A stretch of 64,000 nucleotides of DNA from Heyndrickxia sporothermodurans (GTDB lineage Bacteria; Bacillota; Bacilli; Bacillales; Bacillaceae_C): NCBI GenBank assembly GCA_016756695.1, contig CP066701.1, positions 3,802,001 through 3,866,000 on the forward strand, read 5' to 3'. A program made the translations under genes and the position numbers. Under the pieces are notes generated by a model. It was not told the origin of the DNA. It worked only from the letters and a program-made list of their open reading frames with translations, and did no database searches. Each line of letters opens with the position of its first letter. Positions within the stretch are counted from its first letter, which is position 1. Below are positions 18,288-26,596 of this stretch, one piece after another.

Positions 18288-18319
18288 GATTTGCTTCTTT
18301 AGGTTACAAAAAGCAAATC
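18288..18319 (-). other. Intercistronic stem-loop between binding protein and ATPase genes
   Basis: A 9-bp stem (GATTTGCTT/AAGCAAATC, arms 18288-18296 and 18311-18319) without a following T run, in the 109-bp gap after the binding-protein gene. Such structures commonly protect the upstream mRNA, raising binding-protein output relative to membrane parts. Confidence 0.6.
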
Positions 18320-18348
18320 TCTCCCTCACATTTGAAATGTACAAGCTT

Positions 18349-19449
18349 TTATTTAAGCAATGTAGCAAGTTTCGGTGTAACTTCTTTAGCCCATCGATCT
18401 GACCATTCAGCACGTACTTCAGCAAATTTGGCAAAATCAGGTTTGAATGTTTTGTCTGTATCTTTTAGACCGATTGATTCTTCATACTTTTCTGGTAATT
18501 CGACACCTTCGACAACTGGATAAAATCCTTTATCTGCAATTAATGCTTGTGATTCTTCGCTGATCAAATAATTAATGAAATTTAATGCATCCTTATTATG
18601 AGGACTATTTTTTACAATTGCTGCACTAAATGCTTGAAGTGGCACACCTTCTTTAGGTACTGCAAGCTTTATTGGAACACCCGATAGTGCAAGCTCTCCA
18701 ACAGCATAACTTCCCATTACGGTGACATCAGCAGCACCTTGCTGGACAGCCGGCATCATTTGTGTTGAATTTTTATAAAAAGTGGATGAATACCCGGCAA
18801 GTTCTTTCGCTTTTTCCAGACCAGGTTCCATATTATCAACACTTCCATTGTTTGCTAGTGCAAGCCCATATAGTGTATTGAAGCCCCAGTCATTTGAGAT
18901 ATCAGCGAATGCTGTTTTCCCTTTATAATCAGCTGATGCAAGATCGTTCCATGATTGAATAGGTTTCAGACCATTCTTTTTAAATGATTCCGTATTATAA
19001 GCAGGTGAAATGACTAACCCAAATACTGGAGCAGCTGCACCCTCGACTGCAACAAAGTCTGATTTCACATTTTTCATATTAGGAACATTCGATTCATTTA
19101 TAGAATCTGTAAGCCCTTTATCCGTCGCTCGTTGAACATCTACCGGAACAAAAAAGGCAATATCAATTTGTGGTGCACTTTTTTGCAATTCTACTTTCGA
19201 TAAAATCTCACCAGATAGTCCTGGTAAATAGTTAACAGTGATTCCGGTTTCTTTTTTAAATTTTGGTGCAATGACATCGCGAATGGCCTTCTCAATCACT
19301 CCGCCATTTCCAGCAATGGTAATGGTCTTTCCTCCTTTTTCGGTTCCGTTTGCTTTAGCTGCTTCTCCTGCCTTTTGAGGAGTTGGATTTCCACAGGCAG
19401 ATAGGGACAATAATAAGAGAATAGAAAATAAAGAAATGAGCTTTTTCAT
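18349..19449 (-). CDS. Extracellular solute-binding lipoprotein of the Pot-type ABC importer
   Basis: About 366 residues with a lipoprotein signal (MKKLISLFSILLLLSLSAC, acylated cysteine in LSAC). The mature part is a two-lobe family-1/PotD-like binding fold (KTITIAGNGG, ETGITVNYLPG, NDWGFNTLYGLALANNGS). I start at the ATG at 19447-19449, with GGAGG nine nt upstream; a TTG two codons earlier is too close to it. It captures the substrate for the downstream permeases and ATPase. The ligand is unknown; context suggests an organic acid. Confidence 0.88.
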   Translation of the reverse strand: MKKLISLFSILLLLSLSACGNPTPQKAGEAAKANGTEKGGKTITIAGNGGVIEKAIRDVIAPKFKKETGITVNYLPGLSGEILSKVELQKSAPQIDIAFFVPVDVQRATDKGLTDSINESNVPNMKNVKSDFVAVEGAAAPVFGLVISPAYNTESFKKNGLKPIQSWNDLASADYKGKTAFADISNDWGFNTLYGLALANNGSVDNMEPGLEKAKELAGYSSTFYKNSTQMMPAVQQGAADVTVMGSYAVGELALSGVPIKLAVPKEGVPLQAFSAAIVKNSPHNKDALNFINYLISEESQALIADKGFYPVVEGVELPEKYEESIGLKDTDKTFKPDFAKFAEVRAEWSDRWAKEVTPKLATLLK

Positions 19450-19480
19450 AAACAATGACCTCCTGTTTTAATTAAACGGA

Positions 19481-20464
19481 TTATTGCTTGATTTCTTTGA
19501 AATATTGGAGTGCACCAGGATGAAACTGTAACGGAATCCCTTGCATTGCATCTTCGGGGTGAATAGACAAAACAGCAGGATGGACCTTTTTTAATTCGGG
19601 TAAATGTTTATAAAATGTTTTTACTAGTTGATACGCTTCTTGATCGGGCATATCAGCATATGTTAGCAGCACATTTTTTACTGATATTGTTTCTATGTTT
19701 TCTGCCATCCCTTTATATGTTTGGGCACTAATTTGATCCTGATCATAGAATTCATACTGATGATGAAGGACGTCGGCAACCTGCTTTGGTATTGAAATAA
19801 GCGATATATCCATCTCAGCAGCTAAATCGGAAATTTCAGGGTTTGGTAAACCCGATGAAAAGAAAGCAGCATCAATCGTTCCAGTCCGAAGTGCATCAGC
19901 AGATTGTGTAAACGAAAGATAGGAAATATCCATTTCATTTTTTACTAGATTAGCAGCCTTCAATACACGTTCGGACATAAGCTTTGTTCCACTTCCGACC
20001 GTACCTACGCTAACTCGTTTATTGCGTAAGTCCCATAAGGAATGGATATTGCTTTTCTTCGTCGTTACAATTTGAATGAAGTTAGAATAAAGTCCAGTCA
20101 AGGCGCGAAGTTTTAATTTTTTTGTTTCAGGTAATGTCAGGACATCGACTGTACTGAAACCAATCTCAGCTCGTTTTTGACTTACTAAATTCGTATTATG
20201 GATTGAAGCTTTTGTCACTTGAGTTCCTGTTGCGGCATCATTATATTTTTCATATACGTTTGCCAATGCCTTGCCTAAAGGAAAGTAAACACCGGACATA
20301 TCACCTGTAGCGATTAATAAAGTTGAATCAACACTTGCCAATTTCTTTGACGGCGCAGGTATTTGATGTACCGCTTTAGTTGACTGTTCCTGATTACCGT
20401 TTGTACACCCGAAAAGTAAAACGATTGACACAATGACAATGCTTAAGAGTGTTCCTAATTTCAA
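19481..20464 (-). CDS. TAXI-family solute-binding lipoprotein, orphan
   Basis: 327 residues with a lipobox (LLFGC near residue 20). The TAXI-type TRAP binding-protein fold is seen in LLIATGDMSGVYFPLGKALA, the start of these proteins, and VGTVGSGTKLMSERVL. TAXI proteins usually work with a DctQM membrane part, which is absent; instead it opens an ABC importer operon 31 bp upstream of the next gene. TTG start after AGGAGG. It may feed the ABC system or present ligand to the sensor kinase; both are inference. Confidence 0.88.
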   Translation of the reverse strand: MKLGTLLSIVIVSIVLLFGCTNGNQEQSTKAVHQIPAPSKKLASVDSTLLIATGDMSGVYFPLGKALANVYEKYNDAATGTQVTKASIHNTNLVSQKRAEIGFSTVDVLTLPETKKLKLRALTGLYSNFIQIVTTKKSNIHSLWDLRNKRVSVGTVGSGTKLMSERVLKAANLVKNEMDISYLSFTQSADALRTGTIDAAFFSSGLPNPEISDLAAEMDISLISIPKQVADVLHHQYEFYDQDQISAQTYKGMAENIETISVKNVLLTYADMPDQEAYQLVKTFYKHLPELKKVHPAVLSIHPEDAMQGIPLQFHPGALQYFKEIKQ

Positions 20465-20496
20465 TGATGGTCCTCCTTTATACGTAAAATAATAAA

Positions 20497-20513
20497 TGCA
20501 ATTTCCATGCCAA
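20497..20513 (-). promoter_or_regulatory. Sigma-54 (-24/-12) promoter of the transport operon
   Basis: Minus strand TTGGCATGGAAATTGCA has GG and GC exactly 10 bp apart within TTGGCA-N6-TTGCA, a near-consensus sigma-54 promoter about 35 nt before the TAXI start codon. A sigma-54 activator gene with its GAFTGA motif lies immediately upstream. Confidence 0.9.
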
Positions 20514-20572
20514 CTTTCTGTAGTTAAAAAATGTATACGCTTACACTCACAACAAATAACTTTGCAATTAAT

Positions 20573-20613
20573 AACGGCAAAATTTGCCGATGCATCCAGA
20601 AAATTTTGCCGTT
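20573..20613 (-). promoter_or_regulatory. Inverted repeats, candidate activator site for the sigma-54 promoter
   Basis: A perfect 13-bp inverted repeat (AACGGCAAAATTT at 20573-20585, complement at 20601-20613) contains a 15-bp near-palindrome CGGCAAAATTTGCCG (20575-20589). It lies 60-100 bp upstream of the -24 element, where NtrC-type activators bind. It also follows the regulator stop by 7 nt and could end that transcript, but no T run follows on the minus strand. Confidence 0.6.
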
Positions 20614-20620
20614 TTTATGT

Positions 20621-21997
20621 TTATATATTATTAATTTCATATTGTTTAATTTTATCCCGAAGACTTCTCTCGGAAATTTGCAAAATCTGAGCGGTTTTCT
20701 GTCTGTGGTTTCCATAATAGCGAAGCGTTTCACCGATCACTCTTTTTTCTATTTCCTTCATTGGAAGACCGAGTGGGATATGGATGATATCATCATTGTT
20801 ATCAGAACATGTAAACGCTGTTTTCTTTTGTTCTTGAACATAATGTGGTAAATCATCCTTGTCAATTTCTTGATGAATAGAAAGAGCTACAGCATATTCT
20901 ATTATATTCCCTAACTCACGGACATTTCCGGGATATTGGTAGTTTAAGAGAAGCCTTCGAGCACTTGTTGACAATGACTTCTTTTCTTTATTCATTTCCC
21001 TACAATATTTTTTCAAAAAATAATCAATCAATAACGGCAAATCTTCCATTCGCTCTCTTAACGGTGGTGTCCTTATAGGTATTACATTCAATCGAAAATA
21101 TAGATCCTCCCGAAATGTACCTTCCGTAATCATTTGCTCAATATTTTTATTTGCGGCACTTATGATCCTCACATCTAGATTAATTTTTCGATTCGAACCT
21201 AACGGGGTCACTTCACGCTCTTGAATCACACGCAATAATTTAGCTTGAAGTGTAAGCGGCATTTCACTGATTTCATCAAGGAATAATGTACCTCCATTCG
21301 CTGCTACCCACTTTCCCTCCTTACTTTGAGTTGCTCCGGTAAAGGCACCTTTTTCATAGCCAAATAATTCTGATTCAAGCAATGCTTCTGGAATGGCTGC
21401 ACAATTCAATATTTCTAATGGTCCGTTCTTTCGTTTACCGGTGTTATGAATACGTTTAGCAACTAGTTCTTTCCCCGACCCACTTTCGCCCGTAATTAAG
21501 ACACTGGAATCGATATCCTTTATTCTTTCAATCATTGAAAATACTTGTTTCATCGCCTTACTATTCCCTAAAAAATTCTCCGAATTCCGCCTTAACTCCA
21601 GTTCCTCATTAAGCGTTTCAACCTGTTGAGACATAAACAAAAACTCTGAAGCTCTTAGTAAAAGCAAGGATAATTCTTCTATATTTATCGGTTTCTCAAT
21701 ATAATAATAAGCACCTTTTTTAATTGCTTCGATCGATGTTTCAATCGTTGCGTAGGCAGTCATAATAATAACCGTCACTGTTGCATCTTTTTGTTTTATT
21801 TTTTGAAGTACTTCCAGCCCGTTACAGCTTCCTATACGAAGATCGAGCAAAATAATATCAACTCGACTTTGATCCATTATCATTAATCCTTTTTCAGGAT
21901 CCGTGGTAGTCAATACTTGATAATCATTTTCAAGGGCAAAGCTGAGCGAGGTACAAATCGCTTGTTCATCATCAATGACTAGAACTTTGGGCTTCAT
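20621..21997 (-). CDS. Sigma-54-dependent response regulator (NtrC/DctD type)
   Basis: 458 residues with three domains: receiver (1-120; phospho-acceptor Asp in IILLDLRIG near residue 52), AAA+ sigma-54 activator (about 143-380; Walker A GESGSGKE, GAFTGATQ loop that touches sigma-54, Walker B GGTLFLDEISEM), and a C-terminal Fis-type HTH (KTAQILQISERSLRDKIKQY). It should activate the -24/-12 promoter just downstream once phosphorylated by the adjacent kinase, whose gene ends 52 bp upstream. Confidence 0.95.
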   Translation of the reverse strand: MKPKVLVIDDEQAICTSLSFALENDYQVLTTTDPEKGLMIMDQSRVDIILLDLRIGSCNGLEVLQKIKQKDATVTVIIMTAYATIETSIEAIKKGAYYYIEKPINIEELSLLLLRASEFLFMSQQVETLNEELELRRNSENFLGNSKAMKQVFSMIERIKDIDSSVLITGESGSGKELVAKRIHNTGKRKNGPLEILNCAAIPEALLESELFGYEKGAFTGATQSKEGKWVAANGGTLFLDEISEMPLTLQAKLLRVIQEREVTPLGSNRKINLDVRIISAANKNIEQMITEGTFREDLYFRLNVIPIRTPPLRERMEDLPLLIDYFLKKYCREMNKEKKSLSTSARRLLLNYQYPGNVRELGNIIEYAVALSIHQEIDKDDLPHYVQEQKKTAFTCSDNNDDIIHIPLGLPMKEIEKRVIGETLRYYGNHRQKTAQILQISERSLRDKIKQYEINNI

Positions 21998-22049
21998 TAT
22001 CAGTCTTCCTCCTCTACAAAACTAGTAATATACTAAATAGAATTCCAAC

Positions 22050-24092
22050 TTAGTCTTGCGTTGCTTCGACCTTTTTTTCGATAAACAAAGGTAATACTAC
22101 TGTGAATTTCGTCCCTTGTGCAGGAATGCTAGAAACGTAAATATCCCCCTTATTCTCTTTTATCAGATTATAAGATAATGTTAGGCCTAACCCTACTCCT
22201 TTTTCCTTGCTAGTATAAAACGGTTCAAATATATGATTTATTTCTTCTTGGCTCATTCCTTTCCCTGTATCAATAATCAAAATCCTCCCCATTTCGCCAT
22301 TCTCTTTCTCCATTATGATTTTAATCTTCTTTTCACTCGACTTTTCAACAGCCTGAACAGCGTTTAGTAACAAATTAAGAAGGACCTGACGAATTTGCTG
22401 AGGATCGATGAAAAAAGTGAGATCTGATTCTATGTTCTGTTCAAATTCGATATTATTTTTATTCATCGTTACTTGTAAAAAAGCGAGTAAGGAAGTAAGT
22501 TCATTTGCCGAACAAGATTGTATATTCGGAGGTCGCGGACGCGCATATTCAATTAAATCCGTTACGATCATATTTAATCTGTTCACCTCTACAGGTAAAT
22601 GCTCCATAAGTACCTCACGAAATTGTGGCCGATCATATTTACTGGGAAGAAGATCAATAAACGTTTTGATCGATGTTAATGGATTCCGAATTTCATGGGC
22701 TACACCTGCAACCAACTGTCCAAGTGCATGAAGTTTTTCTTGTGTTATTAATTTTTGCTCGAGTTTCTTTTTTTCAGTTTCATCATTTATGGATAGTAAA
22801 TATCCAATCTCGTTTTTCATCGAATCAAACATTTTATGCATCGAGTAATAAATGACTTTCCTTTCTCCTTCATCATTTGTTTCTAATATATGATATGTCG
22901 CCCCATCCCCCTGCTGAGAAAGTTGTTTAAAGGGGTTATTTTCAAATAGTTTGGTGAAAATAGGAGAATCTTCTAGATTAAAATCTATCGGATTAGTAAT
23001 CTCGAGAATTTCTAATGCACGTTTATTGCAGCTAGAGATCGTTCGGTCCAGTCCAAAAGTTATAATTCCTGTATCGATATTATTTAGAATTTGTTCTTTA
23101 AACGCATTACTATCAGCATTACTTTGACGTTGCCTTTTTAGATCTTCATTTAGCAGTCGCAACTTACTCGTTTGGGCATTTACAGCTTTTTTTAACCGTT
23201 GATTCCATATGTAAATAATGAAAACAATGAGCACTCCGATTGATATAAAAAAAACTAAAAAATAGATAAACTGTTTTAACTTAGCAATCACATCCTCATT
23301 TTGGGGTCTTAGCCATGCATCAATTAAAATATTTACTTCCCCTTTAGCTTTTAAATCAGTAAGCGATTTATTAATCATTGAAAGGAGTTGGTGATTTCCT
23401 TCCTTAACAGCAATCGTATAATCAGCTGGCTCAATTACTTCATCACGAATCACGTAGTTCTGTTCTTGGTTCCATTTTTTTAAAAAGAAGGAGGTCGTCC
23501 ATTTATTCCCGATAAAAACATCTGCACGGTCTTGAATTAATGTTAATAGACCAGAATATTGATTTGTCGTTAACGTAAGATCCGTATTTCTCATATTTAA
23601 TAATGTACTAAGTACAGGAGAATTATTTTCCAAAACAACATGTAAGTCCCTTATATCCGCAATACCTTTTACTTTGTTTTGATTGGTTGCTGGAAGAACT
23701 AATGAATTTGACATAGTAAAATAAGGAATGGAAAAATCAAATTCTCGATCTTTGTCTGTGCTATATGTTATGCCCGCTATCGCATCAATCTCTCCGTTCT
23801 TTAATGCTCGCTCTGCATCAGGCATCTCCATGGGAATGTATGTAAAATGGACCCCGTTTTCTTTTGCAACTTTATTCATCAATTCAATATTTAATCCTGA
23901 CAATTTTCCTTGATCATTTTCATACGAAAAAGGAGGCAGTAAACTTTCACCTGCTATTTTATATGTTTTTTGCTCAGCAAATATTGAGAGTGGACAAGAT
24001 ATCGTCAGTGTGAAAAATAGCAATAGTATAACGAACCACTTTAAATGTCTATTAATATAAGATCCTCCTTGGTTCCTAATGTTTAAAAGCAT
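22050..24092 (-). CDS. Membrane sensor histidine kinase with extracytoplasmic solute-binding domain
   Basis: Up to 680 residues: signal/anchor (about 15-38), Bac_3-type amino-acid-binding-like sensor (YKIAGESLLPPFSY onward, about 43-265), membrane helix (about 273-293), coiled coil and PAS-like region (about 330-445), HisKA with phospho-His in VAHEIRNPLTSIK, and HATPase_c (NLLLNAVQAVE, DTGKGM, GVGLGLTLSYNL). It probably senses a transported ligand and phosphorylates the sigma-54 regulator. The start is unclear: the 5' ATG at 24092 lacks a ribosome site, whereas AAGGAGG lies 7 nt before an in-frame ATT at 24056. Confidence 0.93.
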   Translation of the reverse strand: MLLNIRNQGGSYINRHLKWFVILLLFFTLTISCPLSIFAEQKTYKIAGESLLPPFSYENDQGKLSGLNIELMNKVAKENGVHFTYIPMEMPDAERALKNGEIDAIAGITYSTDKDREFDFSIPYFTMSNSLVLPATNQNKVKGIADIRDLHVVLENNSPVLSTLLNMRNTDLTLTTNQYSGLLTLIQDRADVFIGNKWTTSFFLKKWNQEQNYVIRDEVIEPADYTIAVKEGNHQLLSMINKSLTDLKAKGEVNILIDAWLRPQNEDVIAKLKQFIYFLVFFISIGVLIVFIIYIWNQRLKKAVNAQTSKLRLLNEDLKRQRQSNADSNAFKEQILNNIDTGIITFGLDRTISSCNKRALEILEITNPIDFNLEDSPIFTKLFENNPFKQLSQQGDGATYHILETNDEGERKVIYYSMHKMFDSMKNEIGYLLSINDETEKKKLEQKLITQEKLHALGQLVAGVAHEIRNPLTSIKTFIDLLPSKYDRPQFREVLMEHLPVEVNRLNMIVTDLIEYARPRPPNIQSCSANELTSLLAFLQVTMNKNNIEFEQNIESDLTFFIDPQQIRQVLLNLLLNAVQAVEKSSEKKIKIIMEKENGEMGRILIIDTGKGMSQEEINHIFEPFYTSKEKGVGLGLTLSYNLIKENKGDIYVSSIPAQGTKFTVVLPLFIEKKVEATQD

Positions 24093-24241
24093 TCAACATA
24101 CTTAAATTAACAATATTTAATTACAATTTATTATATTATTCATTTTAATATTGTCAATTATCTGATATTTACACCCTAAAGTTAATCCAAAAGCAGGATA
24201 GGGTATAATATATTAACAGTACATAACAACAGGAGGTTAAC

Positions 24242-24754
24242 ATGAACCCAATTCCTGACTATTTACAAAATGATTTATCGATTCTTTTTGTTGGCTTCAA
24301 TCCTAGCATTCGTTCAGGAGAGACCGGCCATCATTTTGCTAATCCTAATAATCGATTTTGGAAAATATTATTTGAAGCAGGCCTAACACCACGAAAATTT
24401 CAAGCTTCAGAAGATTACAAGCTGCTTGAACTAGGATATGGTATGACCAATATCGTTTCAAGACCAACGAAAGCGGCCGATGAAATTACGAAAGAAGAAT
24501 ACGAAAATGGTAGAATCATGTTAAGGGAAAAAATAACCAAATTCAGCCCGAAAATTGTTTGCTTTGTTGGTAAAGGCGTGTACCAACAATATAGTAAAAA
24601 GAAATCGATTCCTTGGGGACGCCAAGATGAATCAGTTGTCCTAGGAACGATTGACTTTGTCGCTCCATCTTCAAGTGGACTAGTGAGGATGAAGCTAGAG
24701 GACATTATTGATATCTACCGAAAACTGCCTAAACTATTGGATGAAATCTCCTGA
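24242..24754 (+). CDS. mug: Mismatch-specific uracil/thymine DNA glycosylase (MUG/TDG)
   Basis: 170 residues of uracil-DNA glycosylase family 2. The active-site block FVGFNPSIRSGETGHHFANP (with catalytic Asn in GFNP) and NRFWKIL is diagnostic, and SSSGLVRMKLED is the DNA-intercalating C-terminal motif. It removes U or T mispaired with G and starts base-excision repair. AGGAGG sits 6 nt before the ATG. It stands alone, divergent from the sensor kinase. Confidence 0.92.
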   Translation: MNPIPDYLQNDLSILFVGFNPSIRSGETGHHFANPNNRFWKILFEAGLTPRKFQASEDYKLLELGYGMTNIVSRPTKAADEITKEEYENGRIMLREKITKFSPKIVCFVGKGVYQQYSKKKSIPWGRQDESVVLGTIDFVAPSSSGLVRMKLEDIIDIYRKLPKLLDEIS

Positions 24755-24762
24755 GTGAAAAT

Positions 24763-24802
24763 TTATAACAGAATATTGTTTATTTAAAAAATTCTGTTAT
24801 AA
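24763..24802 (+). promoter_or_regulatory. Promoter overlapped by a perfect 12-bp inverted repeat
   Basis: TTATAACAGAAT (24763-24774) and ATTCTGTTATAA (24791-24802) are exact complements 16 bp apart. The right arm contains TATAAT, with a TTGTTT 16 bp upstream in the loop, so a plausible promoter for the SEC-C gene is covered by an operator-like repeat. Confidence 0.6.
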
Positions 24803-24863
24803 TATAGGCAGCTAGTATTCCCTTACTACTAGTCTAGTAAAATCTATAGAAAGGTGTTGTATA

Positions 24864-25727
24864 ATGAAGAAGTTTGTATATTGTGAATGTGGCAGCGGTA
24901 AACCGAAAGATGATTGTTGTGCACCTCAAATTAGGGTGCGGATGAAACATTTTTCAGATGTTAATGAACGAAAGGAGTTTATGAAAAAAATACAAATTGG
25001 TTCTCAATTTGATTTGCGATATCGAGGATTATTTGAATTTTATATTGACGATTTAATTGCATACAAACAAAAAAGACCCACTAGCCATTCCCGCAATGAA
25101 TTTCTAACCATATTGGGCAAGTACTTAACTGACTATTTGGAAGATGATTGCCCCTCCTCTTGGAACAAATGTGAACCAACATTTTGGGAAGAATTTCTGT
25201 TCAGTTTTTATCCTTTCCGCATAAAAATTACCCCTAAAGAAAAAGAAGTCGAACAATTCCTAGTAGAACTAAAAAAATTCACCTACGAGCTTGATAAAAA
25301 ATACGGTTGTTCATTTAAACCATTAGTTGATAAAATGATTGATGAATCTAGCGGAGAACTCATAAAATGTGAGCATTTATTAAATCGCCTCTTTTTAGAC
25401 CAATATCCACGTATTCACCACAAAGATTGGAATCCACAATTGGAAATAAAAAAGCATCATCAAAAAATTGATAAATTTCCCGAAAAAATAGAATCCGTAT
25501 TTGAAGTCACAAATTTAAACGGCCCTATTATCGTTGCAACCACACTAGATACAAATCTTTCGTATTTTATAAAGGGGTTACCTTATGAAATGATATCAGT
25601 AGGTGATATCATCAGCGGTGGAATAGGTAAAAAGAAAGGTGAATGGATTTGGACATGGATCCTTACCCAAAGTGTTTTCCCACCAAGAGCAAAAAAATTC
25701 TTTTCGCAAGTAATGATTACAATGTAG
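24864..25727 (+). CDS. SEC-C-motif protein of unknown function
   Basis: 287 residues. The N-terminus CECGSGKPKDDCC is a SEC-C zinc-binding motif (CxCGSG-x5-CC), like the tail of SecA, suggesting Zn binding and perhaps protein or RNA contacts. The rest is mixed alpha/beta, rich in Lys and aromatic residues, with no motif I recognise. AAAGGTG precedes the ATG. Possible regulation through the inverted repeat upstream. Confidence 0.75.
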   Translation: MKKFVYCECGSGKPKDDCCAPQIRVRMKHFSDVNERKEFMKKIQIGSQFDLRYRGLFEFYIDDLIAYKQKRPTSHSRNEFLTILGKYLTDYLEDDCPSSWNKCEPTFWEEFLFSFYPFRIKITPKEKEVEQFLVELKKFTYELDKKYGCSFKPLVDKMIDESSGELIKCEHLLNRLFLDQYPRIHHKDWNPQLEIKKHHQKIDKFPEKIESVFEVTNLNGPIIVATTLDTNLSYFIKGLPYEMISVGDIISGGIGKKKGEWIWTWILTQSVFPPRAKKFFSQVMITM

Positions 25728-25995
25728 ATTCTATCAAGTAAGAGCATAACGTGGAGAAAATTTAAAATCACAGCACAAATAACATAAGAGGTCATAGCAT
25801 TGAATAACAATATAATTTGCACACAAAAGCTTAGGGATTTTCCCAAGCTCTTGTGTGACGCTAAATCGAGTTTGAAAAATAGGCGGAGAAATTTCTCTTA
25901 AATAAAAAATAGCAATGAAAATACCTTAAATAGCCGGAAAAATTCCGACTATTAACTCAAAAAACGTAAAAATGAGTAATTTTGCTTTGCTTAAT

Positions 25996-26064
25996 CGGAA
26001 AACCTCCGCTTAAATACCCCGAACTGAGCTCTATTCCGCCGGCTAACCGGAAAACCTCCGCTTA
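25996..26064. repeat. Direct repeat pair, 17 bp
   Basis: CGGAAAACCTCCGCTTA occurs at 25996-26012 and 26048-26064. Both copies follow a related TTAA/CTAAC sequence, and a similar CCGGAAAAATTCCG lies about 60 bp upstream. They resemble dispersed intergenic repeats; genome-wide copy number is unknown. Confidence 0.8.
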
Positions 26065-26195
26065 TTTGATTATCTTTCATTTCTTATCTATTAGCATGTT
26101 GACAACAACAATTGTCAAGATGTTTTTAAGGTTGCGATTTTACTTGCTAATTAAAGTAGTAATATCTTATAATCGCTATATTAGAGGAAAATAAG

Positions 26196-26221
26196 AGACC
26201 AAATCATAAGCGATTTGGTCT
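26196..26221 (-). terminator. Probable terminator after the YjzC-like gene
   Basis: AGACCAAATC...GATTTGGTCT (10-bp perfect stem), followed on the minus strand by CTTATTTT. It lies 70 bp past the YjzC-like stop. Confidence 0.6.
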
Positions 26222-26291
26222 GCTAATTAGCATACTATTTGATATGTTTCTCCATCGAAACGGAACTACTTTGTTTTGTGCAAGCTCACGT

Positions 26292-26501
26292 TTATTTTAC
26301 TAAATGCCAATGATGTTGACGGTTTCTCGTTTTCTTTTCACCTTTATGTTCGATTTCTACTGTGTAAGGTTTAAGTTCCGGCAATTGATCGCCTTGTTTC
26401 ACTTCCACCCTTTGTGCTTTCTTCACTTTTCCCCCACCGTGTCCTACTTCAACATAAGTACCAGTTTGAGTTGCGGTTTCCCCTGATTTTAATGTCGCCA
26501 T
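26292..26501 (-). CDS. YjzC-like small protein
   Basis: 69 residues beginning MATLKSGETATQTGTYVEVG, followed by a basic, glycine-rich stretch and a His-rich tail (RQHHWHLVK). The pattern of a short K/G-E-x-A start, TGTYVEVG and KxGDxLPE resembles the Bacillus YjzC family (unknown function). A GGAGG ribosome site precedes it. Identification is by resemblance only. Confidence 0.65.
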   Translation of the reverse strand: MATLKSGETATQTGTYVEVGHGGGKVKKAQRVEVKQGDQLPELKPYTVEIEHKGEKKTRNRQHHWHLVK

Positions 26502-26596
26502 TAAAACAACTCCTCCTTCACCTAAATTTTGTTACTATTTCATTATAATGGGCATTAACGATTATAAACATGGGTAAAAAGTCTAATAATTCATAC

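Larger units (their letters stand above)
25728..26291. other. Intergenic region with hairpins and short repeats
   Basis: No gene is supported. It contains a long imperfect hairpin (25820-25857, CACACAA/TTGTGTG ends), a 17-bp direct repeat pair (25996-26064) and a 10-bp-stem hairpin (26196-26221) near the YjzC-like gene. An open frame of 70 codons near 25982 runs through the repeats and lacks a ribosome site. Confidence 0.6.

Noticed and set aside
25982-26194. 70-codon frame in the repeat island
   Set aside because: Runs through direct repeats and lacks a ribosome site.
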